A stretch of DNA of 64,000 nt from Roseburia hominis A2-183 (GTDB taxonomy: Bacteria; Bacillota; Clostridia; Lachnospirales; Lachnospiraceae), in NCBI RefSeq assembly GCF_000225345.1, contig NC_015977.1:151501-215500 (forward strand), written 5' to 3'. Made by a program: the position numbers and the translations under genes. Below, piece by piece: positions 25,233-34,714 of the stretch (within the stretch, counting starts at the first letter, position 1; each line of letters opens with the position of its first letter). The notes under the pieces were generated by a model. The model had not been told where the DNA came from. It ran no database searches and was given only the letters and a program-made list of their open reading frames with translations.

Positions 25233-27056
25233 ATGACGGCGAGAGATTTGGATGAGCTGCTGCAGGAACAGACTGCATATGAGCGCAAATGTCAGATCAT
25301 AAGTGAAATAGCCGCTTACATAGATGGAATGAGCAATCAGGCGGCATACAGGGAGCAGATTGACCTGCTGTTTGCGGCGCTGGAGAAGAGCGCCCGGGAT
25401 CTGGAGAGCGGCGGAGGGCTGGATGATGTGTGCGCAAAAGAGATTGTCGGCCGAGTATCGGATTTAAAGAGAGAGCAGGAAAAATATCAGGTATGGCTTC
25501 TGGGGGAGGCGGCGGACTGTGCGCCGGTGGAAAAACTGCTGGATGTCAGTCAGGTTCATCTGCTTGGCACCGTAAGACAGATTTCGGACGGGCAGAGGGA
25601 AAGTGATTACATCATTATATGTTCCCAGTATGAAAATATAGCGGGGATACACTGGTTCGGGAAGGTAAGACTGCTCCGGTTTGATCTTTTCCGTCTGATG
25701 AACGAAATCAGCCCGGAGGCGACGTATCAGCAGATAAAAAATAAAAAAGAGGTCACAACGGCGGCAGGCGTCGTATGCGGAATGAGCTACGAGCAGAAGG
25801 GCATCTGCTATGAGAGACTGGCGCGGGATATCATGTGTCTGGCGGGACCGTCGCAGGATCTGTACACGGATTATTACCGCTTTTTGTGGGCATATGACGA
25901 AATCACGGACAGACAAAAACGCCGGATGGAGTATTGCATCATCGGAATGAGCGCGTACCGGCTCTGGTGGGATCTGTCACGGGGATCACAGAGTCTAAGA
26001 GTGCTGGGATTCTACCCACAGACGAAAAAGCTGCATCATCTGGACTGGGCAGAGGACGCCGCCGAGGCATGGGAAGACCAAAGAATCTGTGAAAAACTGA
26101 TGGGGCAGGACTTCCTGGAGCGCGACTTTCTGGGACGGTTTCCGGGAATCGCGGAGATTTGTGAGACGAAAAGAGAGGAAATCTATACGCCGTCAAAGGA
26201 GCAGCGCAAAGAGGATGCAAAGTCCATCGAGCGTATTTTTCACAAACCGTATCCCGAGACATACAAAGAGAATCTTGCGGTTTTAGAACGCTGGCTGGAG
26301 TTTTTACAGAAAAACAACATAAAGGCCGTGTTTCTCTTCATGCCGTTCCCGGCGCAGTTTTGTGAGCTGACGAGCGGGGAGATGAAGCGGCAGACGTATC
26401 TGGTGCTGGAAAATCTCTGCCGCAAATACGGCGCGGATCTGATTGATCTGGGCGGGGATCAGACGGCATTTACAGATGCGGACTTTTTTGATTGGTCACA
26501 CTTAAACGCCGCAGGTGCGGCAAAAGTGACGCGGTACCTGAATGAATATCTGATGCGTGAAACAAAGCAGGAGGACAGGATGCGGGGGCTGCATTTAAGA
26601 CCGGCGGATGCGCAGGACTGCCGTTTTTTGTACGAGCTAAGAAATGATCCGCTCGTCCGGGCAAGTTCTTTCCATACGGAAGAGATTCCCTATGAGCAGC
26701 ATCAGAAATGGTATGAGCAGAAGCGGAAGAATGAGAACTGCAGGATTTACATTCTGGAAGACGCCGGTGCACCGGTGGGACAGGTGCGGGCGGACCGGGA
26801 TGAGCGGGGTGAAAGCGCAGAAATATCCTATGCCATTGCAGAGTGGGCGCGGGGAAATGGCTATGCGTCGTGGATGCTCGCAGCCGCAGAGGAGCAGCTT
26901 TCGGAAAAAGGATTTTGCAGAGAATTGCTTGCGGAAGTAAAGAATGATAATATAGCATCACAGAAAGTTTTTCAGAAACTTGGCTATGAAGAGCAGAGAG
27001 AAGACTACGGTTTTTCTTACCGCAGGGCAATCGGACAGAACGCAGACGGTAAATAA
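25233..27056 (+). CDS. pseH: Fusion: helical region, SGNH-like hydrolase/acyltransferase domain and PseH-type GNAT
   Basis: A 607-residue multidomain protein. Residues 1-100 are helical. A Rossmann-like strand set lies near 125-155. An SGNH/DltD-like domain spans about 178-440, with CGMSYEQKG as block I and D420/H423 in DWSHLNAAG as the catalytic Asp/His. A GNAT acetyltransferase covers 453-600, opening LHLRPADAQDCRFLYELRND, with the acetyl-CoA site EWARGNGYASWML and VKNDNIASQKVFQKLGY. The GNAT part matches PseH, which acetylates UDP-4-amino-4,6-dideoxy-L-AltNAc on N4. PseH is normally a free protein of under 200 residues, so the SGNH part may add a second acyl group (for example O-acetyl) to the same sugar. 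No other pseH candidate is seen. Confidence 0.8.
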   Translation: MTARDLDELLQEQTAYERKCQIISEIAAYIDGMSNQAAYREQIDLLFAALEKSARDLESGGGLDDVCAKEIVGRVSDLKREQEKYQVWLLGEAADCAPVEKLLDVSQVHLLGTVRQISDGQRESDYIIICSQYENIAGIHWFGKVRLLRFDLFRLMNEISPEATYQQIKNKKEVTTAAGVVCGMSYEQKGICYERLARDIMCLAGPSQDLYTDYYRFLWAYDEITDRQKRRMEYCIIGMSAYRLWWDLSRGSQSLRVLGFYPQTKKLHHLDWAEDAAEAWEDQRICEKLMGQDFLERDFLGRFPGIAEICETKREEIYTPSKEQRKEDAKSIERIFHKPYPETYKENLAVLERWLEFLQKNNIKAVFLFMPFPAQFCELTSGEMKRQTYLVLENLCRKYGADLIDLGGDQTAFTDADFFDWSHLNAAGAAKVTRYLNEYLMRETKQEDRMRGLHLRPADAQDCRFLYELRNDPLVRASSFHTEEIPYEQHQKWYEQKRKNENCRIYILEDAGAPVGQVRADRDERGESAEISYAIAEWARGNGYASWMLAAAEEQLSEKGFCRELLAEVKNDNIASQKVFQKLGYEEQREDYGFSYRRAIGQNADGK

Positions 27057-27066
27057 AGGAGAAAAT

Positions 27067-28410
27067 ATGAAAGTAATCATTGTCGCGCATAATCAGTTGA
27101 AATTAGTGCAGATGGAAATAGAGGCGCTCCGCCTGCTTGCCGGAATAGAGGAGAGAGATCTCATTATTGTGGACAACGCTTCGCAGGACGGGCTGCGCCA
27201 GTGGCTGGAAGAGAGACCCGGCATAAATTATCTTGTCTGCGATGAGGGAAGAGAGAATTACAGCACCATTCTTAACTATGCGAAAACAGAGTTTGTCACA
27301 GATGAGGACATTTTGCTGCTTGATCCCTGCTATATGATACTGCCGGATGCTATTGGAGAAATGCAGAGATTACTGTACTCCGACAGCACAATCGGTGCGG
27401 TTATGCCGAAGGTGATTCAGAACGGTTCAGAGACCGCGCCAAGCTACACAGAGGCAATTTCGCGGATACAGGCAGGGCAGATTGCGGCGGGGATGAATCT
27501 GCAGAAGCTGGAACTGACCGCAGGCTGTGTACTGCTAAAGTATGCAATGCTGGAAGAAGTGGGAGCCTTTGATGAGAAGATTGCCCTTGCGGAGAATGTG
27601 ATGTGGGATTACTGTGTCAGGGGGATCAAGCTTCAGTACAGGCTGTTTGAAAGCGGCGGTGCGTTCTTCTATCAGATTGCGGAAAAGAGAACCGCGGACG
27701 AAGACGAGGAATGGGCAGTGTCAGACCGGCAGATTCTGAAGAAAAAATGGAACATGAACTACTTTAATGCCGTTCCGAACGCCGGACTGCTTTCCTACAT
27801 CACAGATCCGGAAGATGCCCCCATCCGTGTTCTCGAGATCGGGTGTGACTGCGGGGCAAATCTGCTCGGGGTAAAGAACCGTTATCCCAATGCAGAGCTT
27901 TACGGTGTGGAAATCAACCCTTCGGCGGCGGAGATTGCGAACTGTATTGCGAAAGTGACCGTGGGAAACATTGAAGAACGCCAGATGGATTTTGGCGGAG
28001 TGACCTTTGATTACATTGTATTCGGGGATGTCCTCGAACATCTGAGAGACCCGGAAGGAACCCTGACATATTGCAAAGGCTTTTTAAAAGAGGACGGAAG
28101 CATTTTGGCGTCCATCCCCAATCTGATGCATGTCTCGGTTGTGCGGGGGCTGATCAACGGCAATTTTACCTATGAGGACAGGGGACTGCTCGACAGAACC
28201 CATATCCATTTTTTCACCTACAAAGAGATTCTTAGCATGTTACTGCGGACGGAACTGGAAGCGGAGGAGATAAGGATGACCTCAAACGGAGTCAGCTCCG
28301 AGGACCGGGAATTTGTAGGCAGGCTGATGGAACTGTCGGAGATTACCGACGAGAACCTGTTTTTCGCGTACCAGTTTCAGGTACAGGCGAAGGCGAAGCG
28401 CGTAGAATAG
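27067..28410 (+). CDS. Bifunctional family 2 glycosyltransferase / SAM methyltransferase
   Basis: A 447-residue two-domain protein. The N-terminal half is a GT2 fold: KVIIVAHNQLKLVQMEIEAL, LIIVDNASQDGLRQWLEE, DILLLDPCYMILP and VGAFDEKIALAENVMWDYC. The C-terminal half is a class I methyltransferase with VLEIGCDCGANLLG, LYGVEINPSAAEIA, VFGDVLEHLRDPEGTL and LLDRTHIHFFTYKE. It is likely to add a sugar and methylate the product or chain. The start at 27067 follows AAGGAG by 7 bases; an in-frame extension overlapping pseH is rejected. Related fusions occur at 32975 and 47504. Confidence 0.85.
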   Translation: MKVIIVAHNQLKLVQMEIEALRLLAGIEERDLIIVDNASQDGLRQWLEERPGINYLVCDEGRENYSTILNYAKTEFVTDEDILLLDPCYMILPDAIGEMQRLLYSDSTIGAVMPKVIQNGSETAPSYTEAISRIQAGQIAAGMNLQKLELTAGCVLLKYAMLEEVGAFDEKIALAENVMWDYCVRGIKLQYRLFESGGAFFYQIAEKRTADEDEEWAVSDRQILKKKWNMNYFNAVPNAGLLSYITDPEDAPIRVLEIGCDCGANLLGVKNRYPNAELYGVEINPSAAEIANCIAKVTVGNIEERQMDFGGVTFDYIVFGDVLEHLRDPEGTLTYCKGFLKEDGSILASIPNLMHVSVVRGLINGNFTYEDRGLLDRTHIHFFTYKEILSMLLRTELEAEEIRMTSNGVSSEDREFVGRLMELSEITDENLFFAYQFQVQAKAKRVE

Positions 28411-28469
28411 GGATTCGTGTTGAAAAACGGTTTGGAACGTGGAAAAGAAAAGGGAGGCGGCTGTCACAG

Positions 28470-29498
28470 ATGAAACTATATGAGAAAATGAACAGCGGGG
28501 TCTATGTGATTGCAGAGATGTCCGCAAACCATGCGGGAAAAATTGAGAATGCATTCAAAATCATTGAGGAGGCGGCAAAAGCCGGCGCGGATTGTGTGAA
28601 GATACAGACCTACACGGCGGATACGCTCACGATCGACTGCAGGGAGGAACCGTATCAGATCAAGGGCGGTCTGTGGGACGGCTATAATTATTATCAGCTC
28701 TACCAGGCGGCCTATACCCCGTGGGAATGGCAGCAGGCGCTGCGGGATAAGTGCAGGGAGGTCGGTGTGGATTTTTTGTCTACGCCGTTTGACCGGACAG
28801 CGGTCGATTTCCTGGAGGATCTGGATGTGGAGTTCTACAAAATCGCGTCCTTTGAGCTGGTGGATATTCCATTGATCGAGTATACGGCGAGCAAGGGAAA
28901 GCCGATGATTATGTCCTGCGGAATGGCGTCGGAGGAAGAGATCAGGGAGGCACTTGAGGCGTGCCGGAGACAGGGAAACGAGCAGGTGGTGCTGCTGAAA
29001 TGCTGCAGCCAGTATCCGGCGCAGTATGAGGATATGAATGTGGCAACAATCGCGGATATGAAGGAGCGGTTCGGCGTGCCGGTGGGACTGTCGGATCACT
29101 CAATGGGATCACTTGCGGATGTTGTGGCGGTGTCTGTGGGAGCGCAGGTCATCGAAAAGCATGTATGCCTGGATCGGACGATTGACAACCCGGACGCAGC
29201 GTTTTCCATGGAGATCGGTGAATTTGCGCAGATGGTGCAGGATGTGCGGAATGCCTGCGTGATTAAGGGAAAGGCGACCTATGAGCTGACCGAACATGAG
29301 AAGAGCAGTTTAAAATACCGCAGATCGCTGGTTGCGGTAAAACCGATTGCGGAGGGGGAGGCTTTCACCGAGGAGAATGTGCGCAGCATCCGGCCTGCCA
29401 TCGGTATCAAGCCGAAGTATTACCGCACGCTGCTGGGGCGCAAGGCGAAAAAGGCGTACCGCTTCGGAGAGCCGATTCTTCCGGGTGAGGTGGAGTAG
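28470..29498 (+). CDS. pseI: Pseudaminic acid synthase, PseI
   Basis: Condenses 2,4-diacetamido-2,4,6-trideoxy-L-altrose with phosphoenolpyruvate to pseudaminic acid. A 342-residue NeuB-family enzyme with a TIM barrel to about residue 265: YVIAEMSANHAGKIENAFKI, AGADCVKIQTYTADT, FLSTPFD, ASFELVDIPLIEY, GLSDHSMG and VIEKHVCLDRTIDNPDAAFS (the metal-binding His residues lie in SDH and EKH). A C-terminal SAF domain follows (SLVAVKPIAEGEAFTEENVR). SANHAG and NPDAAFS favour PseI over NeuB or LegI. It lies 4 bases before pseG. Confidence 0.94.
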   Translation: MKLYEKMNSGVYVIAEMSANHAGKIENAFKIIEEAAKAGADCVKIQTYTADTLTIDCREEPYQIKGGLWDGYNYYQLYQAAYTPWEWQQALRDKCREVGVDFLSTPFDRTAVDFLEDLDVEFYKIASFELVDIPLIEYTASKGKPMIMSCGMASEEEIREALEACRRQGNEQVVLLKCCSQYPAQYEDMNVATIADMKERFGVPVGLSDHSMGSLADVVAVSVGAQVIEKHVCLDRTIDNPDAAFSMEIGEFAQMVQDVRNACVIKGKATYELTEHEKSSLKYRRSLVAVKPIAEGEAFTEENVRSIRPAIGIKPKYYRTLLGRKAKKAYRFGEPILPGEVE

Positions 29499-29502
29499 AC
29501 AG

Positions 29503-30537
29503 ATGATTGTATTTCGGGTGGATGCGAACGAGCAGGTGGCAACCGGACATCTGATGCGCACGCTTTCGATCGCGTCGGCGTGCAGGAAGCGCGGGCTGAC
29601 GTGTGAGTTTTGGCTGGCAGAGGAAAAAGAGACGGAGCGGATCGCAAAGGCAGGATTTCCCTATCGGATTCTAGAGACGCGCTGGGATGCGCTGGAGGAC
29701 GAACTTCCGGTCATGAAGCAGCGGTTACAGGCACAGCCGGTGGACTGGCTGGTTGTGGATTCCTACTGTGCGACGGTGCGCTATCTGGCGGAATTAAACC
29801 GGATGGTGCCGGTATTCTATGTTGACGATTTCAGAAGGGAACACTACGAGGTGTCGGCGCTGCTTCAATATATACCGTGCAGGGAGAGACAGAAGACGCC
29901 GGAGGGGCTGCATGAAAAGGACGGGGTACAGTACCTTACCGGACTTTTGTATGCGCCGCTCCGGGAGGAGTTTTCGCATCTTTCCTTTGATAAGCCACGG
30001 GAGAAGAGTATTCTTCTCTCGACGGGCGGAACCGATCCTTACAATATGGCGGGCAGAATTCTTGCGTACGGCACACAGATGCAGGAATTGCAGGACTATC
30101 TGTGGCATGTGATTGTCGGAAGCATGAACCGGAATGAGGACATGCTGCGTGAACTGGCGGCAGCAAACCCGAAGATCATACTTCACAAGAATATTCCCGA
30201 TATGTGGCGCTACATGCAGCAGTGCGAGGTGGCGGTCTCGGCGGGCGGTACAACGCTTCTGGAACTGTGCGCCTGCGGGATTCCGACGGTCTGTTTTGCG
30301 TTTGCGGACAATCAGCTGGAATTTGCGGAGGAGATGGCAGAACACAACCTGTTAATTTATGCGGGGGATGTGAGAGAAAAGGATGATGCGCCGCATGTAA
30401 TCTGTGAAAATCTGGTCTGCTATACGAAAGACGCCGGGAAGAGGGCGCAGAGCTTTGAGCGGATGAGAAGGCTGGTGGACGGAAAGGGCGCAGAGCGGAT
30501 TGCGGCATTTTTGCAGCAGTATAAAAGAGATGTATGA
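29503..30537 (+). CDS. pseG: UDP-6-deoxy-AltdiNAc hydrolase, PseG
   Basis: Removes UDP from UDP-2,4-diacetamido-2,4,6-trideoxy-beta-L-altrose, giving the substrate of PseI. A 344-residue GT-B-fold protein with FRVDANEQVATGHLMRTLSI at residues 4-23, where H16 is the expected catalytic His, then WLVVDSYC, FYVDDF, LSTGGTDPYNMA, VSAGGTTLLELCACGIPTVC and FADNQLEFA. ATG at 29503 follows GGAG; a long in-frame extension overlapping pseI is rejected. The pair pseI-pseG is tight, and pseC follows one gene later. Confidence 0.93.
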   Translation: MIVFRVDANEQVATGHLMRTLSIASACRKRGLTCEFWLAEEKETERIAKAGFPYRILETRWDALEDELPVMKQRLQAQPVDWLVVDSYCATVRYLAELNRMVPVFYVDDFRREHYEVSALLQYIPCRERQKTPEGLHEKDGVQYLTGLLYAPLREEFSHLSFDKPREKSILLSTGGTDPYNMAGRILAYGTQMQELQDYLWHVIVGSMNRNEDMLRELAAANPKIILHKNIPDMWRYMQQCEVAVSAGGTTLLELCACGIPTVCFAFADNQLEFAEEMAEHNLLIYAGDVREKDDAPHVICENLVCYTKDAGKRAQSFERMRRLVDGKGAERIAAFLQQYKRDV

Positions 30538-30548
30538 GGTAGAAAATC

Positions 30549-31796
30549 ATGCCGGTAGAGGACAGAAAAGACACAATCGCATTCATTATATGCGTGAATA
30601 ATGAGCTGTATTTTGAAGAGTGCAAGTATTACATAGAGCATCTGGAAGTTCCGGCGGGATATGACATAGATGTGATCGGCATCTGGGAGGCGGATTCCAT
30701 GTGCGCGGCGTACAATCTGGGGATGCGAAGCAGCGATGCAAAATATAAAGTCTATATGCATCAGGATGTTTTTATCCGCGACAGCCGTTTCCTGGAGAAG
30801 ACGCTGCGTATTTTTAAGGAGCACCCGGAGACGGGGATGATCGGGATGGTTGGAGGAATCGGCATTCCGGAGAACGGCGTCGTCTATTCTTCCTGGAATG
30901 TGGGAAAAGTGGACTGCAGGGAGCCGGATCTTTCCTATGTCCTGCTGTGCGGGCCGAACCAGACCAAGGATCAGACCGTCGATGCGGTGGACGGGCTGCT
31001 GATGATGACGCAGTATGATCTGCCGTGGAGAGAGGATCTGTTTTCGGATTTTGATTTCTATGATGTGTCGCAGGCGTTTGAATTCCGCAGGGCAGGCTAT
31101 GAGATTGTGGTGCCTTATCAGGAAGAACCCTGGGTGGTGCACGACTGCGGATTCGCAAAGCTCACCAATTATGACAGGAACCGGAAAATCTGTATGGAAG
31201 AGTATCCGGAATTTTTCAACGTTCCGGAGGGGGAGGAGCTGTTCTCGAGCGGAGAGTGGGATCAGCTGAGCAGTCAGCTGGCAGCGGCGATCCGCAGGAT
31301 GATAGACCAGGGGCAATGGGACGAGGCCAGTCAGGCCATCGGGATCTATCATCAGAGCCAGATGAAGAGCTCCGAGCTGGAGATGCTTGCGATTATCTGT
31401 GAGATTGAGCAGACGGATCGCAGGGTAAGCAAAAGATCGTCGTTTCTGGCACAGGCGGGCAGCTGTGAAGCGATATGCCGGACCTATCTCTCGGTACGCT
31501 TTTTGCTGCATCGCATGGAGTTTGACAGACCGGCACAGGATTATCAGGAATTGATTCACGCGGTAGAAAGCGGTAACATATCAGTAGATGCCATTCTCAT
31601 TCTGATCTTACATGGCGTGCTGGATAAGGAGAAGGTTCTCGGGCAGCTGGAGACATGGCATATGCCGGATCCAATGAGTGCAGAGCGGCTTAGATCCTTT
31701 CACAGGCGGATGCAGAAGGAAAACAGGGGCATTCCGTATTCCTACAGTAAGAGGGCAAAGATGGAACTGGAAAAGTACAGCAAGGAGGAACAGTGA
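30549..31796 (+). CDS. StrF-like glycosyltransferase with C-terminal helical domain
   Basis: A 415-residue paralogue of the 19311 protein. GT-A domain at 1-235: IAFIICVNNELYFEECKYYI, WEADSMCAAYNLGM, YKVYMHQDVFIRDSRFL, GMIGMVGGIGIPENG, AVDGLLMMTQYDLPWREDLF, EEPWVVHDCG. Residues 240-415 are helical, with YLSVRFLLHRMEFDRPAQDY in the middle. That segment matches the separate domain gene at 22174. It sits between pseG and pseC, and its stop overlaps the start of pseC (TGATG). It is a likely sugar transferase in flagellin glycan assembly. Confidence 0.8.
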   Translation: MPVEDRKDTIAFIICVNNELYFEECKYYIEHLEVPAGYDIDVIGIWEADSMCAAYNLGMRSSDAKYKVYMHQDVFIRDSRFLEKTLRIFKEHPETGMIGMVGGIGIPENGVVYSSWNVGKVDCREPDLSYVLLCGPNQTKDQTVDAVDGLLMMTQYDLPWREDLFSDFDFYDVSQAFEFRRAGYEIVVPYQEEPWVVHDCGFAKLTNYDRNRKICMEEYPEFFNVPEGEELFSSGEWDQLSSQLAAAIRRMIDQGQWDEASQAIGIYHQSQMKSSELEMLAIICEIEQTDRRVSKRSSFLAQAGSCEAICRTYLSVRFLLHRMEFDRPAQDYQELIHAVESGNISVDAILILILHGVLDKEKVLGQLETWHMPDPMSAERLRSFHRRMQKENRGIPYSYSKRAKMELEKYSKEEQ

Positions 31797-32917
31797 TGAT
31801 ACCATACGGAAGACAGACGATTGAGGAAGATGATATTGAGGAAGTAGTAAAGGTGCTGAAATCGGATTTCTTGACGACAGGACCGAAGGTGGCAGAGTTC
31901 GAGCGGGCAGTGGCAGAGTATGTCGGCGCGAAATATGCGGTCGCTATTTCAAACGATACTGCGGCACTGCATGCGGCATGCCATGCGGCGGGAATCGGAC
32001 CGGGGGATGAGGTAATCACCACGCCGATCACGTTTGCGGCATCCGCCAACTGTGTGCTGTACTGCGGCGGAACGCCGGTTTTTGCAGACATTGATCCGCA
32101 GACGTACAATATCGATCCGGAGGACATCCGGCGCAAGATCACGGATAAGACCAAAGCGATTATTCCGGTGCATCTGGCAGGACAGCCCTGCGATATGGAT
32201 GCCATTCATGCGATCGCAAAGGAGCATCATCTGATCGTGATCGAGGATGCGGCGCATGCGCTCGGCTCGGAATATAAGGGACGGCGCATCGGCTCCATGT
32301 CGGATATGACGACATTCAGCTTTCATCCGGTGAAGCCGATCACGACAGGCGAGGGCGGTATGATTGTGACGGACAGTGAGGAATTGTACCGGAAATTAGT
32401 GCTGTTCCGCAGCCACGGAATTACCAGAGATCCGGACCTGATGACGAGAAATGAGGGACCGTGGTTCTATCAGCAGCTCGATCTCGGCTATAATTACCGC
32501 ATGACGGATATCCAGTGTGCGCTTGGCTGCAGCCAGATGCGGAAGCTGGACCGCTTCCTTGCGCGCAGAAGGGAGATCACAAAGCGCTACGATGAGGCGT
32601 TTGCGGACTGCGCGAATATTATGACGCCGTATCAGTTGCCGGAGACGAACAGCGGATGGCATCTCTATATCATACAGGTGAAGAATCACGACAGAAAGAC
32701 CGTGTTTGAGCAGCTTCGGGAGAACGGTATCGCAGTGAATGTCCACTATATTCCGGTGTACTATCATCCGTACTACCAGGAGCACGGTTACAGAGAAGTA
32801 CATTGTCCGGTGGCGGAGGAAGTCTACTCGCACATCATCAGCCTTCCGGTTTATCCGGGACTTACCGATGAGCAGCAGGATACGGTCATTGAAACGGTGA
32901 AGCGGCTGACAAAATAG
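31796..32917 (+). CDS. pseC: UDP-4-amino-4,6-dideoxy-L-AltNAc transaminase, PseC
   Basis: PLP-dependent aminotransferase of the DegT/DnrJ/EryC1 family; aminates the PseB product at C4 with glutamate as donor. A 373-residue protein starting MIPYGRQTIEEDDIEEVVKV. Key features are the SNDTAALHAA phosphate-binding turn, ITFAASANCVLYCGGTPVFA, IEDAAHALG (D151 binds the pyridine nitrogen) and the Schiff-base Lys K180 in SFHPVKPITTGEGG. NYRMTDIQCALG follows. The ATG at 31796 has AGGAGG upstream; the GTG one codon before is possible. The sequence agrees well with PseC. Confidence 0.94.
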   Translation: MIPYGRQTIEEDDIEEVVKVLKSDFLTTGPKVAEFERAVAEYVGAKYAVAISNDTAALHAACHAAGIGPGDEVITTPITFAASANCVLYCGGTPVFADIDPQTYNIDPEDIRRKITDKTKAIIPVHLAGQPCDMDAIHAIAKEHHLIVIEDAAHALGSEYKGRRIGSMSDMTTFSFHPVKPITTGEGGMIVTDSEELYRKLVLFRSHGITRDPDLMTRNEGPWFYQQLDLGYNYRMTDIQCALGCSQMRKLDRFLARRREITKRYDEAFADCANIMTPYQLPETNSGWHLYIIQVKNHDRKTVFEQLRENGIAVNVHYIPVYYHPYYQEHGYREVHCPVAEEVYSHIISLPVYPGLTDEQQDTVIETVKRLTK

Positions 32918-32974
32918 TTTGCGGATGGTGTGGGAGAGGCAGATCATCAGAAAACAGCAGGAGAATAGAGCGGG

Positions 32975-34714
32975 ATGGGATATGCAGGATTAAAGCAACT
33001 TATTGAGCAGAATGCGTGGAGGGAAGCCGGAAGAGAACTCGGGCAGTATATGAACGGGGAATGGGATGATGAACTCGCCGTGCTGGCAGCAACGGTTTTC
33101 TCTGCGCTGGGCGACTGGGAAGGCGCCTATACCTGCATCGCGCAGGGACTGCAGTACAATTACAAAAATTACGAACTGTATCTGCTGCTGGGCAATTATT
33201 ATGAGCGCAAAAATTGCAACCAGGCGTGGCTCTGCTATGAAAATGCGCTCTATTATTGCAGCGATGAAGACGATCGCAGGATCATACAGCAGCACAAAGA
33301 GCGTGTACAGCAGGATGACCGGTGGTGCGTGCATAAGGTTTCGATCGTGATATTGACGTATAATCTCAAAGACATGAATATGCAGTGTATCGGCAGCATC
33401 CGGGACACCTGCGATCCGTCGAGCTACGAGCTGGTCGTGGTGGACAATGCATCTACAGACGGCACGCTGGAATGGCTTCGGGAGCAAAAAGATATGACAC
33501 TCGTGAGCAACCAGGAAAACAAGGGCTTTCCGGCTGGGTGCAATCAGGGAATCAAGGCGGCAGAGCCGGAAAATGATATCCTTCTTCTGAACAATGATAC
33601 GATTGTTCTGCCCAATTCTATTTTCTGGCTTAGGATGGGGTTATATGAGGAGGAACGGATCGGCGCCACGGGAAGCATGTCAAACAGCGTGATCAACGGG
33701 CAGAGAATTGAGGCGAAGCTTGCCGGTGTGGAGGAATACATAACATACGGCACGGCAATGAATATCCCCATGGAAAATGCGCTGGAGAAAAAGACCTGGC
33801 TGGTAGGATTTGCGATGCTGCTGAAACGGAAGGCGCTGGATGAGGTCGGACTTCTGGATGAACGGTTTTCCCCGGGGCAGAACGAGGATGTAGATCTGTG
33901 CATCCGGCTGAATCTGGCGGGGTGGCAGATGCGCCTCTGCCACAATAGTTTTATCGTGCATTACGGTCATGGAAACGGCAGGAACTCGGATATCTGGAAG
34001 CAGACGTTCTCAGTTACAAGTGAGAAGTTCCGGGAAAAATGGGGCTTCGATATGTCCTATTATACCTACAGCAGAAAAGAACTGATTGCGATGATTTCCG
34101 AGCCGAAAGAGAGCAGAATACGCGTGCAGGAAGTGGGATGCGGATGCGGTGCAACGCTTGCGCATATTGCGTATGAGTGGCCGGACGCGAAGGTAAGCGG
34201 AATTGAGATCCAGGATGACATTGCGAAAATCGGTGCAAATTATCTGGATATCCGGCAGGGAAACATTGAGACCATGCAGATCCCGTATGAAAAAGATACG
34301 TTTGACTATATCATACTGGCGGATGTGTTGGAGCACCTGCATGATCCAGAGCGGATTCTGCAGAAATTACTGCCCTATCTGAAGGCGGACGGCAGTATTC
34401 TGTGCAGTGTTCCCAATATTTTAAACCGCCATGTAATCAGCGATCTTCTGCGCGGAAAGCTGGAGTACCAGGACGCAGGAATTTTAGACCGCACGCATCT
34501 GCGCTTTTTCACAATGGACAGTATTGTGAGGGTATTTGAACGGTGCGGAATGGAAGTCACACAGATGATGGCGACCTACGATACGGAAGAGCTGGATGCC
34601 GAAGCGGAAGAATTGATGAACGCACTGTATCAGATTCCACATATTGCGGACAGACAGTTGTTTCAGGTGTACCAGTATGTTTTCCGGGCAAAGAGGGGGC
34701 GGGAGGCGGAATGA
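32975..34714 (+). CDS. Trifunctional TPR / GT2 / methyltransferase protein
   Basis: A 579-residue protein. Residues 1-105 are TPR-like (YNYKNYELYLLLGNYYERKN, NQAWLCYENALYY). Residues 115-370 are a GT2 domain: VSIVILTYNLKDMNMQCIGS, VVVDNASTDGTLEWL, NKGFPAGCNQGI, ILLLNNDTIVLPN, LLDERFSPGQNEDVDLCIRL. Residues 380-579 are a methyltransferase with EVGCGCGATLAHI, SGIEIQDDIA, ILADVLEHLHDPERIL and LLDRTHLRFFT-type motif. It shares the GT2-methyltransferase core with the 27067 protein but adds TPRs. The GT2 type resembles rhamnosyltransferases. ATGA overlap with the next GT2 gene. Confidence 0.85.
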   Translation: MGYAGLKQLIEQNAWREAGRELGQYMNGEWDDELAVLAATVFSALGDWEGAYTCIAQGLQYNYKNYELYLLLGNYYERKNCNQAWLCYENALYYCSDEDDRRIIQQHKERVQQDDRWCVHKVSIVILTYNLKDMNMQCIGSIRDTCDPSSYELVVVDNASTDGTLEWLREQKDMTLVSNQENKGFPAGCNQGIKAAEPENDILLLNNDTIVLPNSIFWLRMGLYEEERIGATGSMSNSVINGQRIEAKLAGVEEYITYGTAMNIPMENALEKKTWLVGFAMLLKRKALDEVGLLDERFSPGQNEDVDLCIRLNLAGWQMRLCHNSFIVHYGHGNGRNSDIWKQTFSVTSEKFREKWGFDMSYYTYSRKELIAMISEPKESRIRVQEVGCGCGATLAHIAYEWPDAKVSGIEIQDDIAKIGANYLDIRQGNIETMQIPYEKDTFDYIILADVLEHLHDPERILQKLLPYLKADGSILCSVPNILNRHVISDLLRGKLEYQDAGILDRTHLRFFTMDSIVRVFERCGMEVTQMMATYDTEELDAEAEELMNALYQIPHIADRQLFQVYQYVFRAKRGREAE

